A stretch of 29,091 nucleotides of DNA, from positions 1 through 29,091 of the forward strand of contig JANOAX010000003.1 in the NCBI GenBank assembly GCA_031411335.1. The letters are read 5' to 3'. Below are positions 9,601 through 17,226 of the stretch, in pieces. The translations under genes were made by a program, and so were the position numbers. This stretch comes from JAJTFW01 sp031411335. GTDB lineage: Bacteria > Bacteroidota > Bacteroidia > AKYH767-A > OLB10. The notes below the pieces were generated by a model. That model did no database searches and was not told the DNA's origin. It was given only the letters and a program-made list of their open reading frames with translations. How positions within the stretch are numbered: position 1 is the stretch's first letter; each line of letters starts with the position of its first letter.

Positions 9601-11808
9601 ATAATCTTCTGTTTCACCAGAACCAAAAGTAATACATGCGCTCGTTGCTCCATTGGGATTTCCACTAAAACGAGAACGTACACGCATACCCGTTAGTCCA
9701 GTTCCAGAAGTACCTGGAATAGTAACCGGAACAGTAGCGGTACTTCCAGGAGGATTACTTACTGCAATTTGTTGCCATTCAGTTGGATCATAAACTCCGT
9801 CAAAATTATAGTCGATCCATACAGAAATAATACTATTGATGATTCCACTCGTGGTTACATTTATATTGTAAGTTTGATTTTGAGTAACAGTGGTTGTTGT
9901 AGTACCTGAAGCAGGATAGACATTATAGGCTAAACCATTATTACTTGAACAACCCGTTGAATTATTCAGCGTATTAAACGTGATATTGGATGTCCACATA
10001 TTATTACAATTCGGAATATGTAGAGGAATACAATAACACTGCGTTGATGTATTCATGGTAACTAACACCGGATTAGTAAATAAAATAGTAGCTCCACAAG
10101 TTATTCTACAACGATACCATGTCGTTGCTGCTTCCGTGGTTGCAAATGGATATGATGTAGCACCGGCTATATTTGTCCATGGACCACCCGCGGTTGGACC
10201 ACTCTGCCATTGCCATGTCATTCCAGAACCTAATGTTACTGTACCTATAATATCTAATTTAAAAACTTGCGTCGGACAAACATTGGTAAGCGATGTGGTG
10301 GCAGAACCTGCATTGGTTAATCCACATGGAACTCCTGGAACAATGTTGATATTATAATCTTCGGTTTCACCCCAAATATAAGTTCCGCAAGGAGGATTTG
10401 TATTATTTCCCCCTTCCCTTAATAAAACGCGCATTCGTGTTATTCCAGTAAAAGAAGAAAATGGAATAGTTATACTTCCACTCACTGAAGTGGTAATGGG
10501 AGATGCACTTGTAGGGCCCGTAGGACCTCCACTATAAACTCGTTCTGTGGTAGGATCAAAAGATCCGTCTTGATTATAATCAATAAAAACATTGAAATAG
10601 GCAGCAAAAAAGAAATTGCCAGATGTGATTTGTCTTAATGTAAGCGGATAAGTTATTCCCTGCGTGTAATTTTGTACGGGGACAGTAGCGGTAAAGTTTG
10701 TGTAAGTATTAAATGATGTCGGATTGTTGGTGGTAGCTCCTGGAGCAGCGGGGTTGGTCAATGGGCCAAAAACTACTTGACCAATATCAGTATCTACACT
10801 GGAAGTTGCATTGGATCCACAATAACATGTAGTTGGTGAATTTAAATTCACAACAGCTACACTTGAATTAGTAATGGGTCCTCCACTACATCGAATTTGG
10901 CATTGATACCAAGTTGTTGCTATTTGCCCCGAACTAGAATAAATCGCTTGAGTTGCTCCAGGAATTGCTGCAAAAGGTCCACCAGCCCCTACTGTTGATG
11001 ACATCCATTGAAAAGTATAACCACTGTTAAATGGAGGATATAATCCTGACAAACTTACCGAGTAGGGAATACTTGAACAAACCGAAGCTGGGAAAGGAAC
11101 AGCTGTTATTCCTACTGGAACACCTGCACAAGGCGTAGCTAAATTATAGTAAAGTTGTACATCTGGGCGCGTATTAGCCACAAATCCATTTCCAGCTGGT
11201 GGTGTATTATCTGCTCCCCAGTATTGAAAGCCATTAAAACCAATAGTACTCCTTGAAAAAATTTTACCATCGAATGCTTCGCCCCCAGCACCACCAAAAT
11301 TAGATTCGACAATTACCTCAAGGTGAGTTCCCCCACCATTAAAATAAAATGGACTTGTCAGAAATATGGTGACCCAAGTATTTGGTAAAAAAGTAGAAGA
11401 ACTTACTGTACCATTGAAACATAATGTAGCTGCACCAGAAACCGATGCATAGGTCGATGGCGTTAAGCCTGGAGCTCCGGCAACTTCTCTCATGAGAACT
11501 CGAACGGGTGTATTAGGAGTAGGATTATTGAAACTCGTTAGAAAAAAAGCAACCCTTGAAATAATAATTCCATTGGGAACTGCCGCTGCGGCCAATTCAG
11601 CAGATGAAAACTGCATCTGCCCTCTGTCATATCCCCAAAAAGTACCTAATGGTCTATAATTAAACGCTACTCCAGGACCAGGACCCGTTCCTCCCCCTGG
11701 CACGTTTACATTAACTTGAGAAATGCCATCTATAGAGCTAAATAATAGTATAATTAAGAATACATTTAGCTTCAAATGTTTCAATAATAAATAATAAAAG
11801 TTAGTCAT
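6682..11808 (-). CDS. Large T9SS-exported GEVED/Ig-like repeat surface protein
   Basis: This 1708-residue protein has an N-terminal signal anchor (residues 13-31). Three related Ig-like modules carry the pattern F/W-Q-W..GP(F/W)..I.GAT...W-Y-x-C (about 265-310, 531-575 and 785-830). Two GEVED domains alternate with them: FIDYNQDG to GETEDYNI (408-487) and WIDYNFDG to GETEDYLI (664-738). From about 846 there is a W.G....DW.....NW segment typical of Bacteroidota surface repeats, followed by beta-rich sequence. The C-terminus is a sorting domain (LSIFDLAGRLIQ ... YRFVKQ). I infer an adhesin or extracellular-matrix protein; no catalytic residues are visible. It has a candidate promoter upstream and a terminator downstream, so it is probably monocistronic. 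The frame is intact. Confidence 0.93.
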   Translation of the reverse strand: MTNFYYLLLKHLKLNVFLIILLFSSIDGISQVNVNVPGGGTGPGPGVAFNYRPLGTFWGYDRGQMQFSSAELAAAAVPNGIIISRVAFFLTSFNNPTPNTPVRVLMREVAGAPGLTPSTYASVSGAATLCFNGTVSSSTFLPNTWVTIFLTSPFYFNGGGTHLEVIVESNFGGAGGEAFDGKIFSRSTIGFNGFQYWGADNTPPAGNGFVANTRPDVQLYYNLATPCAGVPVGITAVPFPASVCSSIPYSVSLSGLYPPFNSGYTFQWMSSTVGAGGPFAAIPGATQAIYSSSGQIATTWYQCQIRCSGGPITNSSVAVVNLNSPTTCYCGSNATSSVDTDIGQVVFGPLTNPAAPGATTNNPTSFNTYTNFTATVPVQNYTQGITYPLTLRQITSGNFFFAAYFNVFIDYNQDGSFDPTTERVYSGGPTGPTSASPITTSVSGSITIPFSSFTGITRMRVLLREGGNNTNPPCGTYIWGETEDYNINIVPGVPCGLTNAGSATTSLTNVCPTQVFKLDIIGTVTLGSGMTWQWQSGPTAGGPWTNIAGATSYPFATTEAATTWYRCRITCGATILFTNPVLVTMNTSTQCYCIPLHIPNCNNMWTSNITFNTLNNSTGCSSNNGLAYNVYPASGTTTTTVTQNQTYNINVTTSGIINSIISVWIDYNFDGVYDPTEWQQIAVSNPPGSTATVPVTIPGTSGTGLTGMRVRSRFSGNPNGATSACITFGSGETEDYLITINPFTPPACSGTPGPFTSFASATTACSGTLINLSLNPNAATVFGGLTFQWQSGPSAIGPWTNITGATNKIYSFNAIQTEWYRCVVICTNSGVTANSSAVSITIQPTTWLGFTNDWNDPTNWCGRVPTLVDDALISLVASGRPAASYFFPVVAVGDTMLSKNLTVAATDSVTILTDTTVTMNIAQSIHNNGRIAINSSSADIYTFGSSITTSGLLQAFRGGSTPDNIVQVIYTVSELQAAGMLPNDLIDSLYLSFYFRGSTAAYQNFAISYAQLPAAQDQFVSNDPILGVTPVYSNAALIIGTPTNGVYTAYNATSGLLKLPATNFRWDGVSNILLQICYDMTAGTPGGNDFMYLSTTAPRKSMLWIGSTNIATNGCSLTSLSPNLISNFGQVPSTLRPNIGFRFRRPQIVMNGTIGSDLNNNVGSKFWSSFANLTITGNLNNNSTLYSDTTVVTLNGLFNNNGITDFSYAPLFSNRKTILNFAGTDWNNNNSFLSGNSLVKFNGTLAQNIGGTVNTIFHELQISKGAASQFVTLLRNVAVDDTLTLTQGQLRLNLNSIDINNGNASNTSTANPIGPISRTAGFIISENAVALVNWKNIGTKNGPRVVPFGNGAIAAPMYIPFSFQHSSGDLGNLSIATYNAPANLPWPPGVTHINNAVTSANNAPATVDRFWMLSKTGPNPVADLIFRFTPTERALGMGVFQQGRAQPWRSQAQGGGVNNAWIRLQIPFTTLNYTQTYGQVAAVYDSVRVGGFDWPVLPAQGAPYFANAGPLGNSNPWAVSINSQPLPVELIAFDAKRIEDKVKLTWSTLSEESSDYYFVERTLDFNEHIQVAKVAAAGNSNQLLSYEGWDHSPKDGINYYRLSQVDFDGTVNVISDYIPVRFGKDLKFEILYLLNEPSSSLVFDYNSNEPLQLSIFDLAGRLIQTTSSIPAQIGMNVLPVDFNFLAAGLYTIQLRNADSARSYRFVKQ

Positions 11809-11830
11809 TTTGGTAGTTGTTTAGGAATGT

Positions 11831-11863
11831 TAAAGGTATACAAAGGGAAGATTTAAATTGCAA
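11831..11863 (-). promoter_or_regulatory. Candidate promoter of the GEVED surface protein
   Basis: The minus strand has TACCTTTA at 11838-11831 (7 of 8 to TAnnTTTG) and TTG at 11863-11861, 22 bp upstream, within the spacing known for Bacteroidota promoters. It lies about 23 bp before the ATG at 11808 and is divergent from the riboswitch promoter. Confidence 0.4.
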
Positions 11864-11903
11864 CTATTCACGGAATAATTTACACGGTTAAAGCGGTTTT
11901 TAA

Positions 11904-11911
11904 TATCTTTG
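11904..11911 (+). promoter_or_regulatory. -7 promoter box driving the TPP riboswitch transcript
   Basis: TATCTTTG is a full match to TAnnTTTG. The predicted start, 6-8 nt downstream, falls right at the first strand of the riboswitch P1 stem, which supports the assignment. I see no good TTG -33 element. Confidence 0.5.
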
Positions 11912-11917
11912 ACCCAA

Positions 11918-11990
11918 ACACTGGGGTGCCCACTAGGGCTGAGATCACACCCATACGACCTGATTCGGTTAGTACCGACGGAGGAAGTGT
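11918..11990 (+). promoter_or_regulatory. TPP (thiamine pyrophosphate) riboswitch, THI element
   Basis: The conserved aptamer core is present in order: GGGGTGCC (11923-11930), GGCTGAGATCA (11937-11947), ACCC, ACCTGATTCGGTTAGTACCG and GAGGAAG (11981-11987). P1 closes by ACACT (11918-11922) with AGTGT (11986-11990). The consensus CTGAGA and ACCTGAT blocks leave little doubt. It is 43 nt upstream of a TonB-dependent receptor, a placement known in Bacteroidota, where such receptors are inferred to import thiamine. High TPP should switch expression off. Confidence 0.95.
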
Positions 11991-11991
11991 A

Positions 11992-12032
11992 GCGATTTCG
12001 CTTTTCTGCGTACCCTTTTAAGACGAAATCGC
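11992..12032 (+). promoter_or_regulatory. Start-codon-sequestering hairpin, riboswitch expression platform
   Basis: GCGATTTCG at 11992-12000 is an exact reverse complement of CGAAATCGC at 12024-12032. The 3' arm ends one base before the ATG at 12034, so the stem would cover the ribosome-binding region. It begins two nt after P1. There is no T tract, which points to translational rather than transcriptional control. I could not identify the competing anti-sequestor strand. Confidence 0.65.
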
Positions 12033-12033
12033 C

Positions 12034-14493
12034 ATGTCATTCAAAACTTTATTTCCATTATTTCTGATTTTAGCTCTCTCCCATATTTGTCAAGGGCAAT
12101 CAAAATTATCAGGCTTGGTCACCGACGAAAACCAAATTCCACTTCCAGGAGTTATTTTACATATTGAACAATCTCAATATAGCTTGAGTACTGATTTATC
12201 TGGAAATTTTGCATTTTACAAACTTAAAGATGGACTTATCAAAGTTAAATGTCGACTTTTAGGCTATAACGATACCACCATCCTAGTAAAAATAGAAGGT
12301 ACAACTACCCTTGATATCCAATTAAATTCGAAACCATTTTTAACCGATGAAGTCGTAGTGAAATCGACTCGAACCGGCTCTAATTCTGCAATGGCCAATC
12401 AAACACTGAGTAAAGAAGAGATTGAAAAATTAAACACGGGACAAGATCTACCTTTCCTACTTCAATTTCTACCAAGTACTGTAGTGACATCTGATGCTGG
12501 AAATGGAATTGGGTATACCGGAATCCGAATTCGAGGAAGCGATGCTACTCGCATAAATGTAACCATCAACGGAATTCCATTAAACGATGCAGAATCTCAA
12601 GGAGTATATTGGGTAAATCTTCCCGACTTCGCTAGCTCTACTCAAAATATAGAAGTAACACGAGGCGCAGGAGTTAGTACCAATGGAAGTGGTGCCTTTG
12701 GAGGAACCATCAATATATTATCTCAACAACTTAGTGACTCCGCTTACTTAAAATCATCAAATGCTTTCGGAACTTTTAACACATTAAAAAATAATATTTC
12801 ATTTGGCACGGGTCAATTAAAAAATCATTTTTCAATGGAAGGTCGACTTTCAAAACTAACTAGCGATGGATATATGGATCGAGGTAAATCCGATTTAAAA
12901 TCGTTTTATTTTAGCACTGCCTACCGTGACAATAAAAATTTAATTCGGCTTAATGTATTTTCAGGAAAGGAAATCACGTATCAAAGCTGGAATGGAATTC
13001 CGGAAAGCAGATTGAATGATGATGTAAATGGCATGATGGATTACATCGACCGAAATGGATTAAATGAAGAAGAAGCGAATAACTTATTATCGAGTGGTCG
13101 ATCTTATAATTATTACACATACAAAAATCAAAATGACAATTACCAGCAAGATCATTATCAACTTTTAGCAAGTAGAAATATTGGTAAATCTTGGCTAGCA
13201 AATATTGGTTTACATGCTACGAAAGGCAATGGATACTATGAAGAGTATAAATCAAATCAAGAATTATCAGATTATAATATCTCTACAGTAGGCTCTGCTG
13301 ATTCACTCATCACGCATTCGGATTTAGTGAGAAGAAGATGGCTCGACAATTGGTTTTATGGAATTACTTGGAGCGTAAATGGAAATATTACTGAGAAATT
13401 TCAATTGATTATGGGTGGAGCTGCCAATCGATACGACGGAAAACATTTTGGAGAAGTAATTTGGGCTCGACATGCCGGCAACTCAGCATTGACTGATAAA
13501 TACTACGAAAATACGGCCACAAAAGATGATTTGAATTCTTACATCAAAGCCGATATCCAATTGACTTCAAAAATTAATGTCTATGGAGATTTACAATTTC
13601 GTCATGTAAATTACTCCTACTTGGGACCCAATGAATTTGGAAGTTTCTTCCAACAAGAAGTGAAGCATGATTTTGTTAATCCAAAAGCTGGAATTACCTA
13701 TCAGCCAACAACAAACATTTTTATTTATGCTTCAGCGAGCGTAGCTCAAAAAGAACCAAGTCGCAGTGATTACATTGAATCTTCTAACTTTTCTCGACCG
13801 AAAGCTGAAAAAATGATTGACTATGAAACCGGATTAAAATGGACACGAAGAACAATGAGAGCAAACGTTAATTTCTATTATATGGATTACACCGACCAAT
13901 TAATTCTTACTGGAAAAGTTAATGATTTAGGTAGTTATACGAGAAGTAATATCAAGGAAAGTTATCGAACTGGAATTGAATTAGAGGCGGCCTTTCAAAT
14001 TCACAAGAAATTAGTTCTGCAAGGGAATTTTACTTTAAGTGAAAATAAAATTCCAACCTTCACTGAATTCGTTGATGCGTATGATGTTAACTTCAACTAT
14101 TTAGGCCAAGAAGAAATAAACTACAAAAATAATACTATTGCGTTTTCTCCGGCTACGATCGCTTCGGGAGCACTTCATTACAATCCTATTCTAAATAGTG
14201 AAATTAGTTTTATCGCTAAATATGTTTCACAACAATATTTAGACAATACCCATAGCAAGGAAAGTGAAATTCCAGCTTACTTCGTTGGTGATATTCGATT
14301 GTCATACGACATTGTCACATCAAAATTACCAGGGATTAAATTCAATATTTTGCTCAATAATATATTTAGCACTTTGTATGTTTCCAACGGATATACGTAT
14401 GGTTATCTCTACGACAATTCAAGAATCCGAGAGAACTTTTATTATCCGCAGGCTGAATTTAATTTGATGGGACAGGTTACATTGACGTTTTAA
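12034..14493 (+). CDS. TonB-dependent outer-membrane receptor, predicted thiamine transporter
   Basis: This 819-residue receptor has a signal peptide (1-21), a carboxypeptidase-regulatory-like domain (about 23-105) and a TonB-box-like segment TDEVVVKS (104-111). The plug domain (about 115-230) includes GIGYTGIRIRGSDATRINVTINGIPLNDAESQ and GSGAFGGTINI. The rest is a 22-strand barrel ending in aromatic F (GQVTLTF). It would use TonB energy to import substrate across the outer membrane. Thiamine or a derivative is inferred from the TPP riboswitch in its leader, not from the protein itself. The inner-membrane partner (for example a PnuT-type permease) and thiamine kinase, often adjacent in relatives, are absent here. 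No Shine-Dalgarno sequence is seen. The transcript ends at the palindrome at 14503. Confidence 0.94.
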   Translation: MSFKTLFPLFLILALSHICQGQSKLSGLVTDENQIPLPGVILHIEQSQYSLSTDLSGNFAFYKLKDGLIKVKCRLLGYNDTTILVKIEGTTTLDIQLNSKPFLTDEVVVKSTRTGSNSAMANQTLSKEEIEKLNTGQDLPFLLQFLPSTVVTSDAGNGIGYTGIRIRGSDATRINVTINGIPLNDAESQGVYWVNLPDFASSTQNIEVTRGAGVSTNGSGAFGGTINILSQQLSDSAYLKSSNAFGTFNTLKNNISFGTGQLKNHFSMEGRLSKLTSDGYMDRGKSDLKSFYFSTAYRDNKNLIRLNVFSGKEITYQSWNGIPESRLNDDVNGMMDYIDRNGLNEEEANNLLSSGRSYNYYTYKNQNDNYQQDHYQLLASRNIGKSWLANIGLHATKGNGYYEEYKSNQELSDYNISTVGSADSLITHSDLVRRRWLDNWFYGITWSVNGNITEKFQLIMGGAANRYDGKHFGEVIWARHAGNSALTDKYYENTATKDDLNSYIKADIQLTSKINVYGDLQFRHVNYSYLGPNEFGSFFQQEVKHDFVNPKAGITYQPTTNIFIYASASVAQKEPSRSDYIESSNFSRPKAEKMIDYETGLKWTRRTMRANVNFYYMDYTDQLILTGKVNDLGSYTRSNIKESYRTGIELEAAFQIHKKLVLQGNFTLSENKIPTFTEFVDAYDVNFNYLGQEEINYKNNTIAFSPATIASGALHYNPILNSEISFIAKYVSQQYLDNTHSKESEIPAYFVGDIRLSYDIVTSKLPGIKFNILLNNIFSTLYVSNGYTYGYLYDNSRIRENFYYPQAEFNLMGQVTLTF

Positions 14494-14502
14494 AAATCAC
14501 AA

Positions 14503-14530
14503 GGAGCCTAGGGTTTAAACCCTAGGCTCC
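14503..14530. terminator. Perfect 28-bp palindrome between convergent genes, bidirectional terminator
   Basis: GGAGCCTAGGGTTT (14503-14516) is followed at once by its exact complement (14517-14530). It begins 9 bp after the receptor stop and contains the last codons and stop of the convergent ligase-like gene. On the minus strand the stem is followed by a T-rich stretch (CTTGTGATTTTT). On the plus strand the T tract is poor, so termination of the receptor transcript is less certain. Confidence 0.7.
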
Positions 14531-16098
14531 GAAAACAAATTCATAACGTCTTTTAATTGATGTGTATCATCAATGGATAAATGTTTGTGTCTGCATTTAA
14601 CGGAGGCATTAATTAATTCCACTCCCGCCTTTTTTCTTTCATTTCGGAAGATGGATGTAAAGGATACTTCAAAAACCAAAGTTGGTTTAATATTCCGTAC
14701 AGGTCCAAACTTCTCGATTGTGTTTTGCTTGACAAAATCATGAATAAAGAGCCGATCTTCTTCAGCCAACAATTCGGAAACTCGTGCAATGGGAAGCCAA
14801 GTGGAATTATGTTGGACACCAAAAGTGTATTCTTCACCAGCTCGATCACTACTATAAATCCCTAATTTTACGTACAGCAAAATTAGCAACAAGGAATGCG
14901 AATCATTTTTCTTTAAATATTTTTTTGGTTGGATGGAAGACTCTAACCTAGTATCTTCAGAAAATATCTCGACGCCAATACTTCCTTTTAAGCGATGTTT
15001 AGTTTGATAATTTTCCAATTGATCCCAAGTGGTGAAATCAATCGCATCATTCCAAACACACAGCGAATTGGGATCATCTAGAAGTTCGAAAAATAAATCT
15101 TGGGTTGATTTTTCTAATCTTTCAATGTCGAATGTATCCACTTTCCTTTGACTAAATTCCGAAACAAAGAATCGAACTGGAAAATCAGCCATCACTTTTG
15201 TGGTTACTTGCTTTTTACTTTCGCGCTGTTGAAGTATGACTTTATCCGCCCCTTCTTTACTCCAGCCGACAATAGTTCCACTAACAATACAACCATCAGG
15301 AAGGGCGAGGAATATACTTTCTATCTCTGGAAATCGATTGAATAATAACTTTTGTTGCTGGCCCCACACAAAGACTTCGCCATTCACTTTTACAACTTTA
15401 ATTTCTAAACCATCCATCGCCCATCTCGCTTTAAAACTGGATGGATCAAGATTCGATTTCAAATCGTCTGACCAATCCTGAAACTCATAAAATAACTCTG
15501 GCAAAGTCCATCTTTCACTTACAAGAAGGGGTTTACGCAAATCACTTAAAGTCGATTCCATCGGAATCCATTTTAAAAGTCGAACACCAATAACCCCTTT
15601 TTCAATTCCTATCCACCATGTGAAAGCTTCGACCAATTCATCAAACGAAACTTTAAATTTAAATATGCTACAAAGCAACTGATTAAAAACAATTCTTTCC
15701 TCTACATTTAAAATCGTCCAAGTCTCAAGAATTACTTTCTGCCGATCCTCTACATTCAATTTTTTCATCGATTCTAAAAGCAAAAAAATATCACTCAAAC
15801 TAATAGAAGCATTGTTTTTAGGGGAAGGAATAATCAAAGAAACGGTGTCTAAGTAATTATTTCCATGAGAAAGACATTCATCAAACATCCACGAATTAAT
15901 ATTCGCTAAGTTGCATGCTAATAATCTCAATTCTTCCTTCTTCATTACAGACTTCAACTTTACACCCATCATGATGGAACAGACCATAGTACCATCCTTT
16001 TCATTGACAGATCCAAAATAATTTGCAATGGCTTCTACTCGTCGTGGTTTACGAGTTTCTTGTTCAAGATCTATAAATAAGTTGGCAAGATTCTTCAT
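14515..16098 (-). CDS. ATP-dependent DNA ligase homologue (LigB type) lacking the catalytic lysine
   Basis: The 527 residues match the ligase-associated DNA-damage-response ligase family in length and layout: N-terminal DNA-binding region (1-200), nucleotidyltransferase region (200-395) and OB-fold region (400-510, with TIEKFGPVRNIKPTLVFEVSF at about 460-480). Motif I, normally EWKWDGIR, reads RWAMDGLE. The adenylated Lys is Ala227 (codon GCG at 15420-15418) and the Arg is Glu232. Motif III DGEI is SGTI (273-276), and the motif V and VI lysines (LK, WWKWK) are not recognisable. The reading frame is uninterrupted. Its ATG overlaps the exonuclease stop by 4 bp. It probably cannot ligate; I infer a structural or DNA-binding partner of the exonuclease, or an early stage of decay. 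The last residues (EPRV) are encoded by the palindromic terminator. Confidence 0.85.
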   Translation of the reverse strand: MKNLANLFIDLEQETRKPRRVEAIANYFGSVNEKDGTMVCSIMMGVKLKSVMKKEELRLLACNLANINSWMFDECLSHGNNYLDTVSLIIPSPKNNASISLSDIFLLLESMKKLNVEDRQKVILETWTILNVEERIVFNQLLCSIFKFKVSFDELVEAFTWWIGIEKGVIGVRLLKWIPMESTLSDLRKPLLVSERWTLPELFYEFQDWSDDLKSNLDPSSFKARWAMDGLEIKVVKVNGEVFVWGQQQKLLFNRFPEIESIFLALPDGCIVSGTIVGWSKEGADKVILQQRESKKQVTTKVMADFPVRFFVSEFSQRKVDTFDIERLEKSTQDLFFELLDDPNSLCVWNDAIDFTTWDQLENYQTKHRLKGSIGVEIFSEDTRLESSIQPKKYLKKNDSHSLLLILLYVKLGIYSSDRAGEEYTFGVQHNSTWLPIARVSELLAEEDRLFIHDFVKQNTIEKFGPVRNIKPTLVFEVSFTSIFRNERKKAGVELINASVKCRHKHLSIDDTHQLKDVMNLFSEPRV

Positions 16099-17087
16099 TC
16101 TTCACTTTCCATCTGGGAGCTAAACAACGTTTCCAATTCAAATGCCTCCTTTCCTTGTTCTCTCAACCATTTCACATATGGCTTAGTAAATCCATGCGTA
16201 ATAAAAACTTTTTCTGCGCCACTGGCATCAATAGCTTTATTCAATCCTTCCCAATCGGCGTGATCACTGAGTGTAAATCCACGCTCCGCCGACATTTGAT
16301 ACTTACCTCCTCTAAAATTCATCCATCCGGATGCAAAAGCAATAGAACAAGGATGAAACATCTCCAACATCGCTTGTACAGAATTTGGAGGAACTATCAA
16401 CAATGCACTTCGGTAATTCGACACCGTTAGGTCTTTATGCCAAATCAAATCTGCGGGAAGATCGGGAGTGAAATTCCTCACAGCAGCATTCATGGCACCC
16501 ACAACAGGATGCACAATCACCTTCCCAATTTCCTGATCCAGGTGTTTCAAGATTCGCTGTGCCTTCCCTAAACTATAAGCCATGATCACAGAAACAATTC
16601 CATCGGCAGCATTCTGCTTCCACCAACGATTAATTTCCCGATAAACTTCGTATTGATCTTTCCACCTATAAATGGGAAGTCCGAAAGTTGATTCCGAAAT
16701 AAACGAATGACATTTTACCGATTCAAACGGAGCACATACTCCATCATCTTCTAATTTATAGTCACCAGAAATCACCCAAACTTCTCCTTTAAATTCCATT
16801 CTAATTTGTGAAGAACCTGGAACATGTCCTGCAGGATGAAAAGAAATTTGAACACCATTGTAATGAATGGACTCACCATACTTTACCCCTTGCGAATTAA
16901 TTTTTCCTAAACGAAGATCTAATAAAGGTATACAGTGTTCGTGCGCAACATATAATCCATTTCCACCGCGTGCATGATCGGAATGCGCATGCGTAATCAA
17001 AGCCCTCGGTACCGACTTCCATGGATCGATGTACACATCGGCTTGTGCACAATAAAGTCCTTGTTTTGTTAATTCAATGAGAGCCAT
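16095..17087 (-). CDS. Ligase-associated DNA damage response exonuclease (MBL fold)
   Basis: The 330-residue protein has the metallo-beta-lactamase/beta-CASP layout of the SNM1/CPSF-like exonuclease found beside LigB-type ligases. The metal motif is THAHSDHA (H33, H35, D37, H38), followed by HPAGHVPGSSQI (H87-G93) and SGDY (D109). SESTFG is at 131-136 and the C-terminal motif FTLSDHADW supplies further ligands. All metal ligands appear intact, unlike its partner. It is expected to trim DNA ends in repair, in the cytoplasm. It is the first of a translationally coupled pair, overlapping the ligase homologue by ATGA. The DEXH helicase and PdeM endonuclease often linked to this pair are not in the window. 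A 139-bp gap separates it from rsmA, in which I see no clear promoter. Confidence 0.92.
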   Translation of the reverse strand: MALIELTKQGLYCAQADVYIDPWKSVPRALITHAHSDHARGGNGLYVAHEHCIPLLDLRLGKINSQGVKYGESIHYNGVQISFHPAGHVPGSSQIRMEFKGEVWVISGDYKLEDDGVCAPFESVKCHSFISESTFGLPIYRWKDQYEVYREINRWWKQNAADGIVSVIMAYSLGKAQRILKHLDQEIGKVIVHPVVGAMNAAVRNFTPDLPADLIWHKDLTVSNYRSALLIVPPNSVQAMLEMFHPCSIAFASGWMNFRGGKYQMSAERGFTLSDHADWEGLNKAIDASGAEKVFITHGFTKPYVKWLREQGKEAFELETLFSSQMESEE

Positions 17088-17226
17088 AACTTCTTTCGCA
17101 ATGGAAAGTTAAAAAAGCATTCTATACTTCTCCGCTCAAAACTCACAATAAAATGATTAACAGCGACCAATTATTTACGTTGACGATGACACAATCAATA
17201 TTGACGCAACAGAGTAAGAAAACGAA

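Noticed and set aside
9122..9604. Plus-strand open frame of 160 codons
   Set aside because: It lies antisense inside the GEVED surface protein gene, whose frame has clear domains and a sorting signal; the antisense product shows no motif.
12974..13201. Minus-strand frame within the TonB receptor gene
   Set aside because: It is a shadow of the receptor coding frame with no start context or motif.
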